64,000 nucleotides of DNA from Nocardiopsis ansamitocini. Lineage in GTDB: Bacteria; Actinomycetota; Actinomycetes; Streptosporangiales; Streptosporangiaceae. The DNA lies in contig NZ_BSQG01000001.1 of assembly GCF_030268225.1 (NCBI RefSeq), forward strand, positions 248,001-312,000, in the 5' to 3' direction. The notes beneath the pieces were generated by a model. That model saw only the letters and a list, made by a program, of their open reading frames with translations. It made no database searches and was not told the origin of the DNA. A program made the translations under genes and the position numbers. Shown piece by piece: positions 1 to 11,062 of this stretch (position 1 is its first letter; each line of letters begins with the position of its first letter).

Positions 1-102
1 TCACGGGAGTCACGACCGGAAGAACCCCGGTCGTCACGGCTGTACGAACCACCGCGAGAGTCACGGGAGTCACGACCGGAGGAACCCCGATCGTCACGGC
101 TG
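1..102. repeat. 60-bp-period direct repeat within the RluB extension
   Basis: Positions 1-42 and 61-102 are identical apart from two substitutions, giving a 60-bp (20-codon) period. A more decayed relative of the unit is visible near 127-154. The repeat is in frame with the Arg/Gly/Ser-rich N-terminus, so copy-number changes would lengthen or shorten that tail without a frameshift. Confidence 0.8.
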
Positions 103-326
103 CCATAGGAACCCCCGCCACGCGGACGGTCGTCACGGCTGGCATAGGAACCGCGATTGTCCCGGCTTCCGTAGGAGCCGCGGGAGGAACGGTCGGATTC
201 GCCGCGCTCACCACGCGGGGTGGAGTTGCCGCGCTCACCGCGCGGGTCGGGTCGGCCGCGCTCACCGCGCGCGCCATAGGAGCCCCGGTCGTTGCGGGGG
301 CCGTCATCGTTACGTGGTGTGTTCAC
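1..326 (-). CDS. rluB: Pseudouridine synthase (RluB-type), N-terminal part, cut by the window edge
   Basis: Only the first ~108 codons are in the window. I place the start at a GTG (326..324) inside the 3' end of scpB, with a GAAGG-type ribosome site upstream. The visible part is a low-complexity tract rich in Arg, Gly, Ser, Asp and Tyr, with recurring SYGSRDDRG- and RGERG-like units; no catalytic domain is visible. In actinobacteria the gene after scpA-scpB usually encodes the 23S rRNA pseudouridine-2605 synthase, often with a basic N-terminal extension, so the assignment rests on gene order. The other frame starting at ATG 307 gives no such composition bias and is rejected. RNA binding by the extension is inference. 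The catalytic part would lie beyond position 1. Confidence 0.6.
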   Translation of the reverse strand, partial: MNTPRNDDGPRNDRGSYGARGERGRPDPRGERGNSTPRGERGESDRSSRGSYGSRDNRGSYASRDDRPRGGGSYGSRDDRGSSGRDSRDSRGGSYSRDDRGSSGRDSR

Positions 327-906
327 CGGTGTCGTCGAGACCTTCGATGTCGTCGGGCAGAAATGGTGCGAGGTCGGGAAGCTCGTCGAGGCTGCGCAGC
401 CCCAGTCGCTCCAGGAAATAGCTGGTCGTGCGGTACAGCAACGCACCGGATTCGGTGTCGTGGCCGGCCTCTTCGATCAGCCCCCGCAATACGAGGGTAC
501 GCATAACACCGTCGCAGTTGACACCGCGTACGGCCGAAACCCTTCCCCGGGAGACCGGCTGGCGGTAGGCGACCACCGCCATGGTTTCCAGTGCGGCCTG
601 GGTCAACCGCACTTCGTGGCCGTCGCGCAGGAAGTGCTCGACGGCCTCGGCGCACTCGGGACGGGTGTAGAAACGCCACCCCTCGGCGACCTCACGAAGG
701 TCGAAACCACGCCCCTGCTCGGTGTATTCCCGTGCCATGTCGTGCAGTGCGGCGGCGATCTCCTCCACCTCGACTCCGAAGGCGCGTGCCAGCTCGTACT
801 CGGCCACCGGCTGGTCCACGACCATCAGGACCGCCTCCAGGTCGCGGCGCAGCACGGCGGGAACCCCGCCCCTGTCACGGTCGGCCTGGGTACTGGTGTG
901 ACTCAC
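310..906 (-). CDS. scpB: Segregation and condensation protein B
   Basis: ScpB is the kite subunit of the SMC-ScpAB condensin; it dimerises and binds the ScpA linker. The 198-residue protein has the expected tandem winged-helix pattern, with first-domain features around residues 15-85 and the conserved segment TQAALETMAVVAYRQPVSRG near residues 100-120, followed by the GVNCDGVMRTLVLRGLIEE recognition helix. The GTG start (906) overlaps the scpA stop as GTGA, so translation is coupled. The length is normal for actinobacteria. The N-terminus has a short polar extension with weak conservation. Confidence 0.93.
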   Translation of the reverse strand: MSHTSTQADRDRGGVPAVLRRDLEAVLMVVDQPVAEYELARAFGVEVEEIAAALHDMAREYTEQGRGFDLREVAEGWRFYTRPECAEAVEHFLRDGHEVRLTQAALETMAVVAYRQPVSRGRVSAVRGVNCDGVMRTLVLRGLIEEAGHDTESGALLYRTTSYFLERLGLRSLDELPDLAPFLPDDIEGLDDTGEHTT

Positions 907-1745
907 GTGGTCGCTCCGTTGTCGTCGGGATCGTCATCGTCGTCGGGGTCCTTGGTCCGGCCGTACTCATCGGCGACCGTCACCTCGCCGGCCCCGCTCC
1001 CGGTCCAGGTGATCAGGAGGGCACCCAACGGCTCGGGTTGATCGAACCCGACGTTGGCGGCGCGGTAGAGCTCCAGCAGTGCCAGGAACCGCGCGACGAC
1101 CTCGAAGGTACCGGTGCAGTCGACGGTGAGTTCGGCGAACGACAGGCTCCCCCGTTCTCGTAGCGCCTCCACGACCAGCAGCCCCTGCTCCGCAACCGAG
1201 GTCTTGGTCTGGTGGATGTGCGTCACCGGGACGCTCGGCGGTTCCTTGGGGGTGAGTGCGCGCACCGCGAGCGCGGCGAACTCTTGGGGGCCGAGCCGGA
1301 TGAAGACGTCGGGGCGGGCCTCGGCGAAGCGCGGCTCCAGGCCGACGGCGCGCGGGTAGCGGCGGCTGTGGGAGAAGATCCGGCCGGAGAAGACCGCGGC
1401 GACCTCCTTGTAGGCCCGGTACTGGAGTAGCCGGGCGAACAGCAGGTCACGGGCTTCCAGAAGGGCGAGGTCGGCCTCGTCCTCCACGTCCCCGCGTGGT
1501 AGCAGCCGCGCCGCTTTCAGGTCGAGCAGCGTGGCCGCCACCAGCAGGAAATTGCTCGCCAGATCGAGGTCCCAGGAATCTCCGTGGGCCTTGATGTGGG
1601 CGATGAACTCGTCGGTGACCTTCGACAGCGACACCTCGGTGATGTCCAGTTTGTGCTTGGAGATCAGCCCCAGCAGTAGGTCGAAGGGGCCTTCGAAGTT
1701 GTCGAGATGGACCTGGAAGCCGCTCGGAAGCGTCTCCTCGGTCAC
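903..1745 (-). CDS. scpA: Segregation and condensation protein A (kleisin)
   Basis: ScpA is the kleisin that bridges SMC heads. The 280-residue protein opens with the hallmark FEGPFDLLLGLI segment (about residues 18-29) that contacts SMC, followed by the helical domain, and ends with a winged-helix region (SFAELTV ... VVARFLALLELYR, about residues 200-230). The last ~15 residues are an acidic Asp-rich tail. The start is GTG at 1745. A 65-bp gap with a hairpin separates it from the gene upstream. It is coupled to scpB by a 4-nt overlap. Confidence 0.95.
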   Translation of the reverse strand: MTEETLPSGFQVHLDNFEGPFDLLLGLISKHKLDITEVSLSKVTDEFIAHIKAHGDSWDLDLASNFLLVAATLLDLKAARLLPRGDVEDEADLALLEARDLLFARLLQYRAYKEVAAVFSGRIFSHSRRYPRAVGLEPRFAEARPDVFIRLGPQEFAALAVRALTPKEPPSVPVTHIHQTKTSVAEQGLLVVEALRERGSLSFAELTVDCTGTFEVVARFLALLELYRAANVGFDQPEPLGALLITWTGSGAGEVTVADEYGRTKDPDDDDDPDDNGATT

Positions 1746-1786
1746 GGCGCGAAGATCGAAATGGAGTGGGTCATGTGTACCAGGGT

Positions 1787-1806
1787 GGCACCGCCTGCGC
1801 GGTGCC
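1787..1806 (-). terminator. Hairpin between the RHH-like gene and scpA
   Basis: Two perfect 8-base arms (1787-1794 and 1799-1806) with a 4-base loop lie just after the stop codon of the upstream gene at 1811. There is no U-tract. It could be a partial terminator or a processing or stability element that sets the parA to scpAB expression ratio. Confidence 0.5.
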
Positions 1807-1810
1807 CGAC

Positions 1811-2203
1811 CTAGTTCTCCGCGAGCCGCTGCACCAGCATGCTCGCGTCACCGTGCTCTTCGAAGTCCGCCAGCAGGACGGCGACCGCCTCGCGGACGAT
1901 CCGGCCCCGGTCGGCGCTGAGCCCGTGCTCGGCGCGCAGCGTCAACCGGGTCTGCTCCAGGGCGAGGAGTTCGGCGGCGGAAACATACACCGTGATCTTC
2001 TCGTCATGGCGCTGCCGACCGCTCGGCTCGGGTGCGGCGCGCTTCTTCTTCGCCGCGGATACCGGGCGGGCCCGCTTCTTGGGCACCACCTCGACTTCTG
2101 CCAGGGCTACCGGATCGGCCACAGGGGCGACCGGTTCGGTCTCGGCCGCGGGGGCCGCGGACGTGGGCCTGAAGAACAGGTCCGCCGCACCGGGCAGCGT
2201 CAC
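1811..2203 (-). CDS. Ribbon-helix-helix-like ParA partner protein (hypothetical)
   Basis: The GTG start (2203) overlaps the parA stop as GTGA, giving 130 residues. The N-terminal half is an Ala/Pro/Val-rich linker with a Lys/Arg-rich patch (KKRARPVSAAKKKRAA). The C-terminal ~60 residues begin DEKITVYVSAAELLALEQ and continue through a helix containing GRIVREAVAVLLADF. This strand then two-helix pattern looks like a ribbon-helix-helix DNA-binding domain, though I cannot prove the family. A gene in this position is conserved in several actinobacteria. Coupling to parA suggests a DNA-binding partner analogous to plasmid ParG or omega proteins; that role is inference. Longer upstream frames overlap parA entirely and are shadows. 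Confidence 0.75.
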   Translation of the reverse strand: MTLPGAADLFFRPTSAAPAAETEPVAPVADPVALAEVEVVPKKRARPVSAAKKKRAAPEPSGRQRHDEKITVYVSAAELLALEQTRLTLRAEHGLSADRGRIVREAVAVLLADFEEHGDASMLVQRLAEN

Positions 2204-3171
2204 GCGTCGTGAACGCTGAGAGGCCACCTGGCGAGCACCTCCTTGGCCAGTTCGCGGTAGGCGTTGGCGCCCGCCGATGAGGAGTCGAATCGGGTGATCG
2301 GCTCGCCCGCCACGGTGGCGTCGGGGAACCGGATGGTGCGATTGATGACGGTGTTGTAGACCTTGTCGCCGAACCCGTCGATGATGGTGGCCAGCACCTC
2401 CCGCGCGTGCAGCGTGCGCGGGTCGTACATGGTGCCGAGGAAACCGTCGATCACCAGGTCCTCGTTGAGGCGTTCCTGGACCTTCTGGATGGTGTCCATG
2501 AGCAGTGCCACACCGCGCAGTGCGAAGAACTCGCACTCCAGCGGCACGATCACACCGTGGGCGGCCGTGAGCGCGTTGACGGTCAGCAGCCCCAGCGAGG
2601 GCTGGCAGTCGATGAGCACGACGTCGTAGTCGTTGATCACCGGGGCCAGCGCGCGGCCCAGCATCTGCTCGCGCGCCACCTCGCCCACCAGCTGCACTTC
2701 GGCGGCCGAGAGGTCGATGTTGCTCGGGATGAGGTCGAGGCCCTCGATGCTGGTCTTGAGCAGCACGTCCTCGACCGTGACGTCGCGCTGCATCAGCAGG
2801 TTGTAGACGGTGAGATCGAGCTCACGCGGGTCCAGTCTCCCCAGGCCCACCGAGAGCGCGCCCTGAGGGTCGAAGTCCACGAGCAGGACCCGCCGGCCGA
2901 ACTCGGCTATGGCAGCGCCGAGGTTGATGGTGGTTGTGGTCTTGCCTACCCCACCCTTCTGGTTGCACAGTGCCACGACCCGTGCGGGGCCGTGCTGGTC
3001 GAGTGCGACCGGGGCCGGGAACTCCGGCTTTGGTCTGTTGATGATCGTGGTCAGTGCCGCCCCCGTGCTGCGTGTGTGCCCCCAGGGATTGCTTGCCGAC
3101 TCAGGTTCCGCCTCTTCACCGACGGAGACCGGTGCTGCTGTCTCCGCGTCGTCGTTTCCCGACCAGCTCAC
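2200..3171 (-). CDS. ParA-family ATPase (Soj/MinD-like), second chromosomal copy type
   Basis: The start is the GTG at 3171, preceded at 9 nt by GGGAGG (3181-3186); a frame open further upstream lacks such a site. The 323-residue protein has an acidic/polar N-terminal ~65 residues, then the deviant Walker A box CNQKGGVGKTTTTINLG (about residues 70-85), the DFDPQGALS switch segment and the VLIDCQPSLGLLTVNAL Walker B region. This is the ParA-like ATPase that accompanies scpAB in actinobacteria (Rv1708 type), distinct from the oriC-linked parA. No ParB lies beside it. It probably acts in segregation or SMC loading with the downstream RHH-like protein. Confidence 0.9.
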   Translation of the reverse strand: MSWSGNDDAETAAPVSVGEEAEPESASNPWGHTRSTGAALTTIINRPKPEFPAPVALDQHGPARVVALCNQKGGVGKTTTTINLGAAIAEFGRRVLLVDFDPQGALSVGLGRLDPRELDLTVYNLLMQRDVTVEDVLLKTSIEGLDLIPSNIDLSAAEVQLVGEVAREQMLGRALAPVINDYDVVLIDCQPSLGLLTVNALTAAHGVIVPLECEFFALRGVALLMDTIQKVQERLNEDLVIDGFLGTMYDPRTLHAREVLATIIDGFGDKVYNTVINRTIRFPDATVAGEPITRFDSSSAGANAYRELAKEVLARWPLSVHDA

Positions 3172-3363
3172 AACCCAGGACCTCCCTACGGACCAGCCAT
3201 TCGTTACCAGTTCAGGCGAACCGGTTGACTGGCCGTCGGAAAAACTCAATATGTCGACAGCGTTGGACCGTCGTTCGGCGACTCTAGAACGTGCGGGGGT
3301 GCGAATCAACGCGACACTCGCGGCCTTGACCCTCACCGGACCCTGCCTGGACCCGGGCCTGAC

Positions 3364-4347
3364 TCAGTCCAGCGCGGCGGCCCGAGGGTGGGCGGCCGCG
3401 TACACCTCGCGCAGCCGATCGACCGTCACCAGGGTGTAGACCTGCGTGGTCGTGACCGAGGCGTGGCCGAGCAGTTCCTGGACAACGCGCACGTCAGCAC
3501 CCCCGTCGAGCAGGTGGGTGGCGAAGGAGTGCCGCAGGGTGTGCGGCGAGACATCGTTGAGCCCGGCCCGCTCGGCGGCCGAGCGCAGTACCGCCCACGC
3601 GCCCTGGCGGGTCAACCGACCGCCCCGGGCGTTGAGCAGCAGCGCGGGTGTACCGCGGCCGGAGGCGGCCAGTGCCGGTCGGGCCCGGACCAGGTAGGCG
3701 TCCAACGCCTCACGGGCGAACCGGCCGACGGGAACGAGGCGTTCCTTTCCGCCTTTCCCGCGAAACCGCACCACGCGCACTCCTTCGGCCCCGGAGTCCG
3801 CGCGCAACCGGTCGATGTCGTCGACGTCGAGGCCGACCGCCTCGGAAATACGCGCACCCGTACCGTAGAGGAGTTCCAGCAGGGCCCGGTCGCGCAGTGC
3901 GCGCGGGTCCTCCTCGCCGGACACCGCGGCCAACAGCGTCTCGACGTCGTGGAGCGAGATGGCTTTGGGCAGCCGTCTGGGCGGTGTGGGCGGGCGGACC
4001 TCGCGCGCGGGGTCGCCCCCGGTGATCCCCTCGCGCAGCGCGAACCGGTGCAGGCCGCGCACCGCCACGACCGTGCGTCCTGCCGAGTTGACGCCCAGCG
4101 GCGGGTGGCCGGTGCTGCCCTCGCGCAGGACGCGCAGGAAGGCCGCGACGTCCTCGGCGCCTACGCCTGCCAGTTCCCCGACGCCTCGCTGCGCCAGGAA
4201 CTCCAGGTAGCGGCGCAGGTCGCGCCGGTAGGAGGTAAGGGTGTTCTCGGCGAGGCCGCGTTCGACCGTGAGGTGATCGAGGTAACCGCGCACGGCCGCC
4301 AGCAGGGCGGCTGCGGGCTCAACCGGCTGCGGCCCCTGCTCGGTCAT
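3364..4347 (-). CDS. xerD: Tyrosine recombinase XerD
   Basis: XerD resolves chromosome dimers at dif together with XerC. I choose ATG 4347, which has GGAGGGGAG 10 nt upstream, rather than an upstream TTG that sits directly against the ribosome site. The protein has an N-terminal SAM-like domain (about residues 15-105) and a catalytic domain with the expected residues: Arg in GTGARISE, Lys in [21 protein letters not shown] and [12 protein letters not shown] with the nucleophilic Tyr. At 327 residues it is slightly longer than the ~300 usual. It lies between parA and the NUDIX/pyrG pair, as in other actinobacteria. Confidence 0.93.
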   Translation of the reverse strand: MTEQGPQPVEPAAALLAAVRGYLDHLTVERGLAENTLTSYRRDLRRYLEFLAQRGVGELAGVGAEDVAAFLRVLREGSTGHPPLGVNSAGRTVVAVRGLHRFALREGITGGDPAREVRPPTPPRRLPKAISLHDVETLLAAVSGEEDPRALRDRALLELLYGTGARISEAVGLDVDDIDRLRADSGAEGVRVVRFRGKGGKERLVPVGRFAREALDAYLVRARPALAASGRGTPALLLNARGGRLTRQGAWAVLRSAAERAGLNDVSPHTLRHSFATHLLDGGADVRVVQELLGHASVTTTQVYTLVTVDRLREVYAAAHPRAAALD

Positions 4348-4430
4348 CGTCTGCAAGCTCCCCTCCCGTTGATCGGGGCGATGATGCCACAGCGGACCCG
4401 TTTCGCGCGGGCACCACGCGGGCGGGGAGG

Positions 4431-4472
4431 AAAAAGCGCCGCGCCGCCGCCCGCTCGGGGCGACGGCGCGGC
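4431..4472 (-). terminator. Intrinsic terminator after the NUDIX gene
   Basis: Nine-base perfect arms (4438-4446 and 4464-4472), with further pairing inside, are followed on the minus strand by a run of five T (4431-4435). This is a canonical Rho-independent terminator for the pyrG-NUDIX unit. Confidence 0.85.
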
Positions 4473-4503
4473 TGGGCCGAGGAGGACCCGGATCGCTCCT
4501 GAT

Positions 4504-6803
<2,300 letters not shown>

Positions 6804-6969
6804 CTACGGATCGCCAGGATGTTCGACGGGCGACCGTGCGGTGTCCGCGGGCGGTTGACGTAATCGCCACCAGATGCCTCGGACTCCACGGGCGACCAGG
6901 ATAACACCGTCGCACGCCGCGGTCGCACACTCGCCCGCACGTGGTCCTCACCGCCTGCCACCTGGGCCG

Positions 6970-7872
6970 TCAGGGCGCGGGAAAGGCTCCGGCCCGGCCC
7001 AGCAGCGCCGGGGGTTCCTTCCCGAGGCGGGCACCCAGCCAGTCGCCGACGGCGGCCGTCGCCCCTTGGTCGATCCCCGTTCGCACCCCGCTGCGGTGCA
7101 GCATGTAGAGCAGGTCCTCGGTGGCGATGTTGCCGGTGGCAGCCGGGGCGAAGGGGCACCCCCCGAAACCGCCGACGCTGGAGTCCAGGACCCGGACCCC
7201 GTGGGCATGGGCGGCCAGGGCGTTGGCATAGCCGGTGTTGCGGGTGTTGTGGAAGTGGCAGCGCAGCACCGCCTGCCCCGCCACCGCGCGGACCCGTTCG
7301 ACCAGGTCCGCGACCTGAGCGGGCACCCCGACGCCGATGGTGTCCGCGATGGCGACCTCCACGGCGCCGGCGTCGGCGACGCGGTGGGCGATCTCGGCTA
7401 CGCGCGCGGGCGGGGTCTCCCCGTCGAAGGGGCAGCCGAACGCGGTGGAGACGGTGGCGCTGACCGGTGTCCCCGCCTCCTGGGCCGCGGCGGCGATGTC
7501 GGCGAAGACCGCGAGCATCTCCTGGACCGTGCAGCCCTGGTTGCGCACGCAGAAGCCGTCGGTGGCGGGAATCGCGACGTTGACCTCGTCCACCCCGGCC
7601 GCCAGTGCCCGGTCCAGGCCGCGGCGGTTGAGTACGAGGCCGATGTAGGCGACGCCGCTGTGGCGGTCGACTCCGGCCATGACCTCTTCGGCACCCGCCA
7701 TCTGCGGAACGCGCTTGGGGTTGACGAAGCTGACGGCCTCGATCCTGCGCACCCCGGCCGCCACGGACCGTGCGATCAGTTCCAGCTTGTCCTCGACCGG
7801 CAGGACCCGGCTCTCGTTCTGCAGACCGTCCCGGGGGCCGACCTCGACGATCTCCACACGCCCTACACCCAT
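6970..7872 (-). CDS. Hydroxymethylglutaryl-CoA lyase-family enzyme
   Basis: This DRE-TIM metallolyase cleaves HMG-CoA, or a related 3-hydroxy-3-methylacyl-CoA, to acetyl-CoA and acetoacetate in leucine degradation. The N-terminus has the diagnostic EVGPRDGLQNE motif; EAVSFVNPKRVPQMA and the metal-site CHFHNTRNTGYANALAAH also fit, as does the catalytic-Cys region GGFGGCPFAPAATGN. I use ATG 7872, just after a GGAGG at a short 4-nt spacing; a frame open to 7938 is possible. The resulting 300 residues match bacterial HMG-CoA lyases. No acyl-CoA dehydrogenase or carboxylase neighbours are present, so the exact substrate is open. Confidence 0.9.
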   Translation of the reverse strand: MGVGRVEIVEVGPRDGLQNESRVLPVEDKLELIARSVAAGVRRIEAVSFVNPKRVPQMAGAEEVMAGVDRHSGVAYIGLVLNRRGLDRALAAGVDEVNVAIPATDGFCVRNQGCTVQEMLAVFADIAAAAQEAGTPVSATVSTAFGCPFDGETPPARVAEIAHRVADAGAVEVAIADTIGVGVPAQVADLVERVRAVAGQAVLRCHFHNTRNTGYANALAAHAHGVRVLDSSVGGFGGCPFAPAATGNIATEDLLYMLHRSGVRTGIDQGATAAVGDWLGARLGKEPPALLGRAGAFPAP

Positions 7873-7920
7873 GCGGCCTCCGCTGCTCGTGATCAACGCC
7901 TCGGCGGCCAGCCTAATGGC

Positions 7921-7956
7921 CGTCCCCGGTCGGCCCATGCGGACCGACCGGGGACG
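7921..7956 (-). terminator. Hairpin terminator after ggt
   Basis: Perfect 13-base arms (7921-7933 and 7944-7956) with a 10-base loop lie 8 bp after the ggt stop and before the lyase start. There is no U-tract, as is common in actinobacteria. Confidence 0.75.
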
Positions 7957-7964
7957 GCTCGGCG

Positions 7965-9758
7965 TCAGGGCAGTTGGACGGCGGCGTGCCCACCGCCGCG
8001 GCGCTCGGCTTCGGCTGCGGCGAGGACCCCGCCGTCCGGTAGGAACTCCAGTGCGGCGGCGGCACCGATCTCGGGGGTTGAGGTGAACTGGTGGCCCAGC
8101 GCGCTCAGTTCCTTCTCCTCGGGGGTGCCGAAGAAGGCGGGCTCGGCCTGGGTGGTGGCGGCGTTGCGCTGGGAGAGGCGGGGGGCGGCCAGCGCTTCGG
8201 GCAGTGTCAGTCCGCGGTCGATGCGGTCCACCAGGAGATGGAGGACGGTGGTGATGATGGTGGCGCCGCCGGGCGTGCCCAGGGCGAGGAAGGGTGCGCC
8301 GTCACTCAGCACGATCGCGGGGGCCATGCTGGAGCGTGGCCGTTTGCCGGGCGCGGGCAGGTTGGCGGCTCCGGCACCTGAAGGCGCGACCTCGAACTCG
8401 AAGTCGGTGAGCTCGTTGTTGAGGATGAACCCGCGGCCGGGAACGGTGATGCCGCTTCCGCCGGTCTGTTCGATGGTGAGGGTGTAGGACACCACGTTTC
8501 CCCACCGGTCGGAGGTCACCAGGTGGGTGGTCGAGGGCCCCTCGTGCTCGCCGGCCTGCTGGGGGGCTGCCGGTGTGCACTCGCCCGAGCCGTCGAGGTC
8601 GCCGGGGGCGGCGGGGGCGGGCAGCACCGATGCGTCGTCGACCAGGCAGGCCCGCTGCGCGGCGAACTCGTCCGACAGCAGGGTGTCCAGCGGGACGTCG
8701 ACGAAGGCGGGGTCGCCGACGTAGGCGTTGCGGTCGGCGTAGGCGAGCTTGCTGGCCTCCAGCGTGTGGTGTTGCAGTCGCGCGGAGTCGGCGGGGTCGG
8801 GGTCGAGGGCGGTGAGGATGTTGAGGGCTTCGCCGACGGTGGATCCCCCGGAGGAGGAGGGGGCCATCGAGTACACGTCGAGGCCGCGGTAGGAGACGCG
8901 GGTGGGCTCCTGGGCGACGACCTCGTAGCCGCTGACGTCGGCCTGGGTGAGCAGGCCCGGGCGCACCGTGCGCGTGGCGCCGGGGCGCACCGGCGGGTCG
9001 GCCGCGGTGGCGGCGATGTCGGCGCCGATGCCGCTGGAGAGGACGCCGGTGCCGTGGCGGGCGAATTCGCGGTAGGTGGTGGCCAGGTCCCGGTTGCGCA
9101 GGCGGGTCCCCACTGCGGGCGGCGCGCCACCGGGCAGGAACAGTTCGGCCGTGGCGGGGAAGTCGGCGAAGCGCTCGGCGTTGGCGGCGGTCTGGTCGTG
9201 GAAGGTCTGGTCGACGATGAAGCCGCGCTCGGCGAGGCGGATGGCGGGGTTCATCACGGTGCGCAGCGGCCGGTTGCCCCAGCGCTCCACGGCCTGTTCC
9301 CAGGTGGCCGGAGTTCCTGGGGCACCCACGGAGAGCCCTGAGGTGACCGCCTCGGCGAACGGAATGGGCTCACCGCCCTCCAGGAAGGAATCCTCGGCCA
9401 TCGCCGCGGGGGCGGTCTCACGGCCGTCAAGAGTGTGGATCCGTCCCTCTTCGGCGCTGTAGTAGACGAAGTACCCGCCACCGCCGAATCCGGAGGAGTA
9501 GGGCTCGGTGACGCCCAGTGCGGCCGCGGCCGCGACTGCGGCGTCCACGGCGTTGCCGCCGGATCGCAGCACCTGCATTCCGGCCTCGGTGGCGTCGCGG
9601 TCCACCGTGGCGACCGCTCCCCCGTGGCCTCGGGCGGTCGCGGTCTTTCCGTTGTCGTCGTGGGGTGCGGGCTCCCCGTCGGCCTGGGCCGGTACGGCCG
9701 CGGCCGTGGTGAGGACCAGGGCGCCCACTGCGGCTCCGACCCGATGTCTCCAGCGCAT
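7965..9758 (-). CDS. ggt: Gamma-glutamyltransferase, secreted
   Basis: This Ntn-hydrolase autocleaves and transfers or hydrolyses gamma-glutamyl groups of glutathione-like compounds outside the membrane. The start is ATG 9758, after an AGGGGAA-type ribosome site, and gives a classic signal peptide (MRWRHRVGAAVGALVLTTAA, cleavage near PAQA-DG). The mature protein has VDAAVAAAAALGVTEPYSSG early. The autoprocessing Thr is in STTHLVTSDRWGNVVSYT, and the oxyanion/substrate segments GSGITVPGRGFILNNELTDF and RPRSSMAPAIV follow. At 597 residues it has the usual length. It is flanked by hairpins and looks monocistronic. Confidence 0.93.
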   Translation of the reverse strand: MRWRHRVGAAVGALVLTTAAAVPAQADGEPAPHDDNGKTATARGHGGAVATVDRDATEAGMQVLRSGGNAVDAAVAAAAALGVTEPYSSGFGGGGYFVYYSAEEGRIHTLDGRETAPAAMAEDSFLEGGEPIPFAEAVTSGLSVGAPGTPATWEQAVERWGNRPLRTVMNPAIRLAERGFIVDQTFHDQTAANAERFADFPATAELFLPGGAPPAVGTRLRNRDLATTYREFARHGTGVLSSGIGADIAATAADPPVRPGATRTVRPGLLTQADVSGYEVVAQEPTRVSYRGLDVYSMAPSSSGGSTVGEALNILTALDPDPADSARLQHHTLEASKLAYADRNAYVGDPAFVDVPLDTLLSDEFAAQRACLVDDASVLPAPAAPGDLDGSGECTPAAPQQAGEHEGPSTTHLVTSDRWGNVVSYTLTIEQTGGSGITVPGRGFILNNELTDFEFEVAPSGAGAANLPAPGKRPRSSMAPAIVLSDGAPFLALGTPGGATIITTVLHLLVDRIDRGLTLPEALAAPRLSQRNAATTQAEPAFFGTPEEKELSALGHQFTSTPEIGAAAALEFLPDGGVLAAAEAERRGGGHAAVQLP

Positions 9759-9882
9759 CGGTATTCCCCTCGCGTCGGTTCGCGACTCGATGCCGCGAGA
9801 CAATCACCGAAGGTAGCGTTTCGTGACACCTCGACACCAGAGCGGACGGAGACCCGATTCCGGGCGGAACCGCCCGGGTCGC

Positions 9883-9913
9883 TCATCGGCGCGGGACGGG
9901 CCCGCGCCGATGA
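9883..9913 (-). terminator. Hairpin terminator after the GNAT gene
   Basis: Perfect 13-base arms (9883-9895 and 9901-9913) with a 5-base loop lie 6 bp after the acetyltransferase stop. There is no U-tract. Confidence 0.75.
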
Positions 9914-9918
9914 AACGG

Positions 9919-10914
9919 TCAGCGCAGCGCGAGCGCCGGCCGGACCTCCCAGGTGGTCCACAGCGGCCGGTAGCCCATGCGGTTCCAGAACGGGCCCGAG
10001 AGCGGGTTCATGAGGGCGTAGTTGAGCAGCGTGACCGCGATGCCGTGGGCGTCCAGGGCGTGGTGCGCCTGGCTGACGAGGGCGGTACCGATGCCGCTGC
10101 CGCGCTCCTCCTCGGCCACCACGCCGTAGCCGATGTAGGCGGCGGGGCCGGCGTTCACGAGCGGCGAGACCCAGCGGGCGCGCTCGGGCGGCGAAACCCA
10201 GACCAGGCCCACCGCGCGCCCGCGACGCTCGGCCAACCAGACCCACGACGGGGGCCGGCTGAGCGCCCGCGCGACCACGCGACGGGTCTGCTCGGCCGTC
10301 TCGGGCTGGATGAACACGCCGCCGAAATGCTGTTCGTAGCGGTGCTCCTCCATGACCAGGCTCACGACCGCCGCCAGGTCGTGGTGATCGGCGAGGCGGA
10401 TCGTGACGTCGCGCGGGGGCAGCGACGGGGGAACCCCGCGCCGCCGCTGACGCGCGGCCAGGACCGTGAAGGGCTGGAGCCCGTGGCGTTGCAGGGGCCG
10501 TACACCGGAGACATCGCGTGCGGGCCACGTCAACAGCGCGGCCGACTCCGAGCCGGTACCGCTGGGCAGTTCCTCCAACTGGTCGCGCCAACTGGCCAGC
10601 AGCGAGTCCAACGCCCCTTCGGGGTCGGGGCCGCCGACGAGCGGGGTGATCCAGTGTTGGTCGGGCACCCCCCAGGTGCGACCGACCTCTCCCGGCTGGA
10701 ACCAGGAGTAACGCATGGTCCCGGTGGCCATCGGGCGGCCCACTTCGTCGCTGACGGTCAGCAGCGGATTCGAACTGAGCCGCGGATGCGACGGAGCGGG
10801 CAGCAGTGGATCGATCTCTGCCCATCGCCGGGCGACCGACCGCACCAGCTGGTCGAACTCGGCTGTACTGCCGGGCGGATCGTCATGCCGCACCCGTGCG
10901 ACATAACCGCTCAT
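9919..10914 (-). CDS. GNAT-family N-acetyltransferase
   Basis: This 331-residue protein carries a C-terminal GNAT domain with the acetyl-CoA pyrophosphate loop EERGSGIGTALVSQAH (about residues 275-290), preceded by the strand AAYIGYGVVA and followed by YALMNPLSGPFWNRMGYRPL. The first ~150 residues (WFQPGEVGRTWGVPDQHW, a Leu-rich helix, then VRPLQRHGLQPFTVLAARQRR) resemble a decayed second GNAT half, so this may be a tandem-GNAT protein. The ATG start has GGGAGG close upstream. The substrate is unknown and the neighbours give no hint. Confidence 0.82.
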   Translation of the reverse strand: MSGYVARVRHDDPPGSTAEFDQLVRSVARRWAEIDPLLPAPSHPRLSSNPLLTVSDEVGRPMATGTMRYSWFQPGEVGRTWGVPDQHWITPLVGGPDPEGALDSLLASWRDQLEELPSGTGSESAALLTWPARDVSGVRPLQRHGLQPFTVLAARQRRRGVPPSLPPRDVTIRLADHHDLAAVVSLVMEEHRYEQHFGGVFIQPETAEQTRRVVARALSRPPSWVWLAERRGRAVGLVWVSPPERARWVSPLVNAGPAAYIGYGVVAEEERGSGIGTALVSQAHHALDAHGIAVTLLNYALMNPLSGPFWNRMGYRPLWTTWEVRPALALR

Positions 10915-11062
10915 TCATCCCTCCCTGGCGAAACGCGTGTTCCAACGCACGAAGCGCGGGTCGCTGGCGCTCCGCCGCTAGAGCCGCTGATCGATTACCT
11001 AAAGTCGCGCCGTGACTACATGAAGAGACAGTATCGTCTCAAGTTACCGCTAGTAGGGAATA

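Noticed and set aside
292-1041. Long plus-strand open frame opposite scpB and scpA
   Set aside because: It mirrors two well-supported minus-strand genes and has no ribosome site or domain; GC-rich third positions create it.
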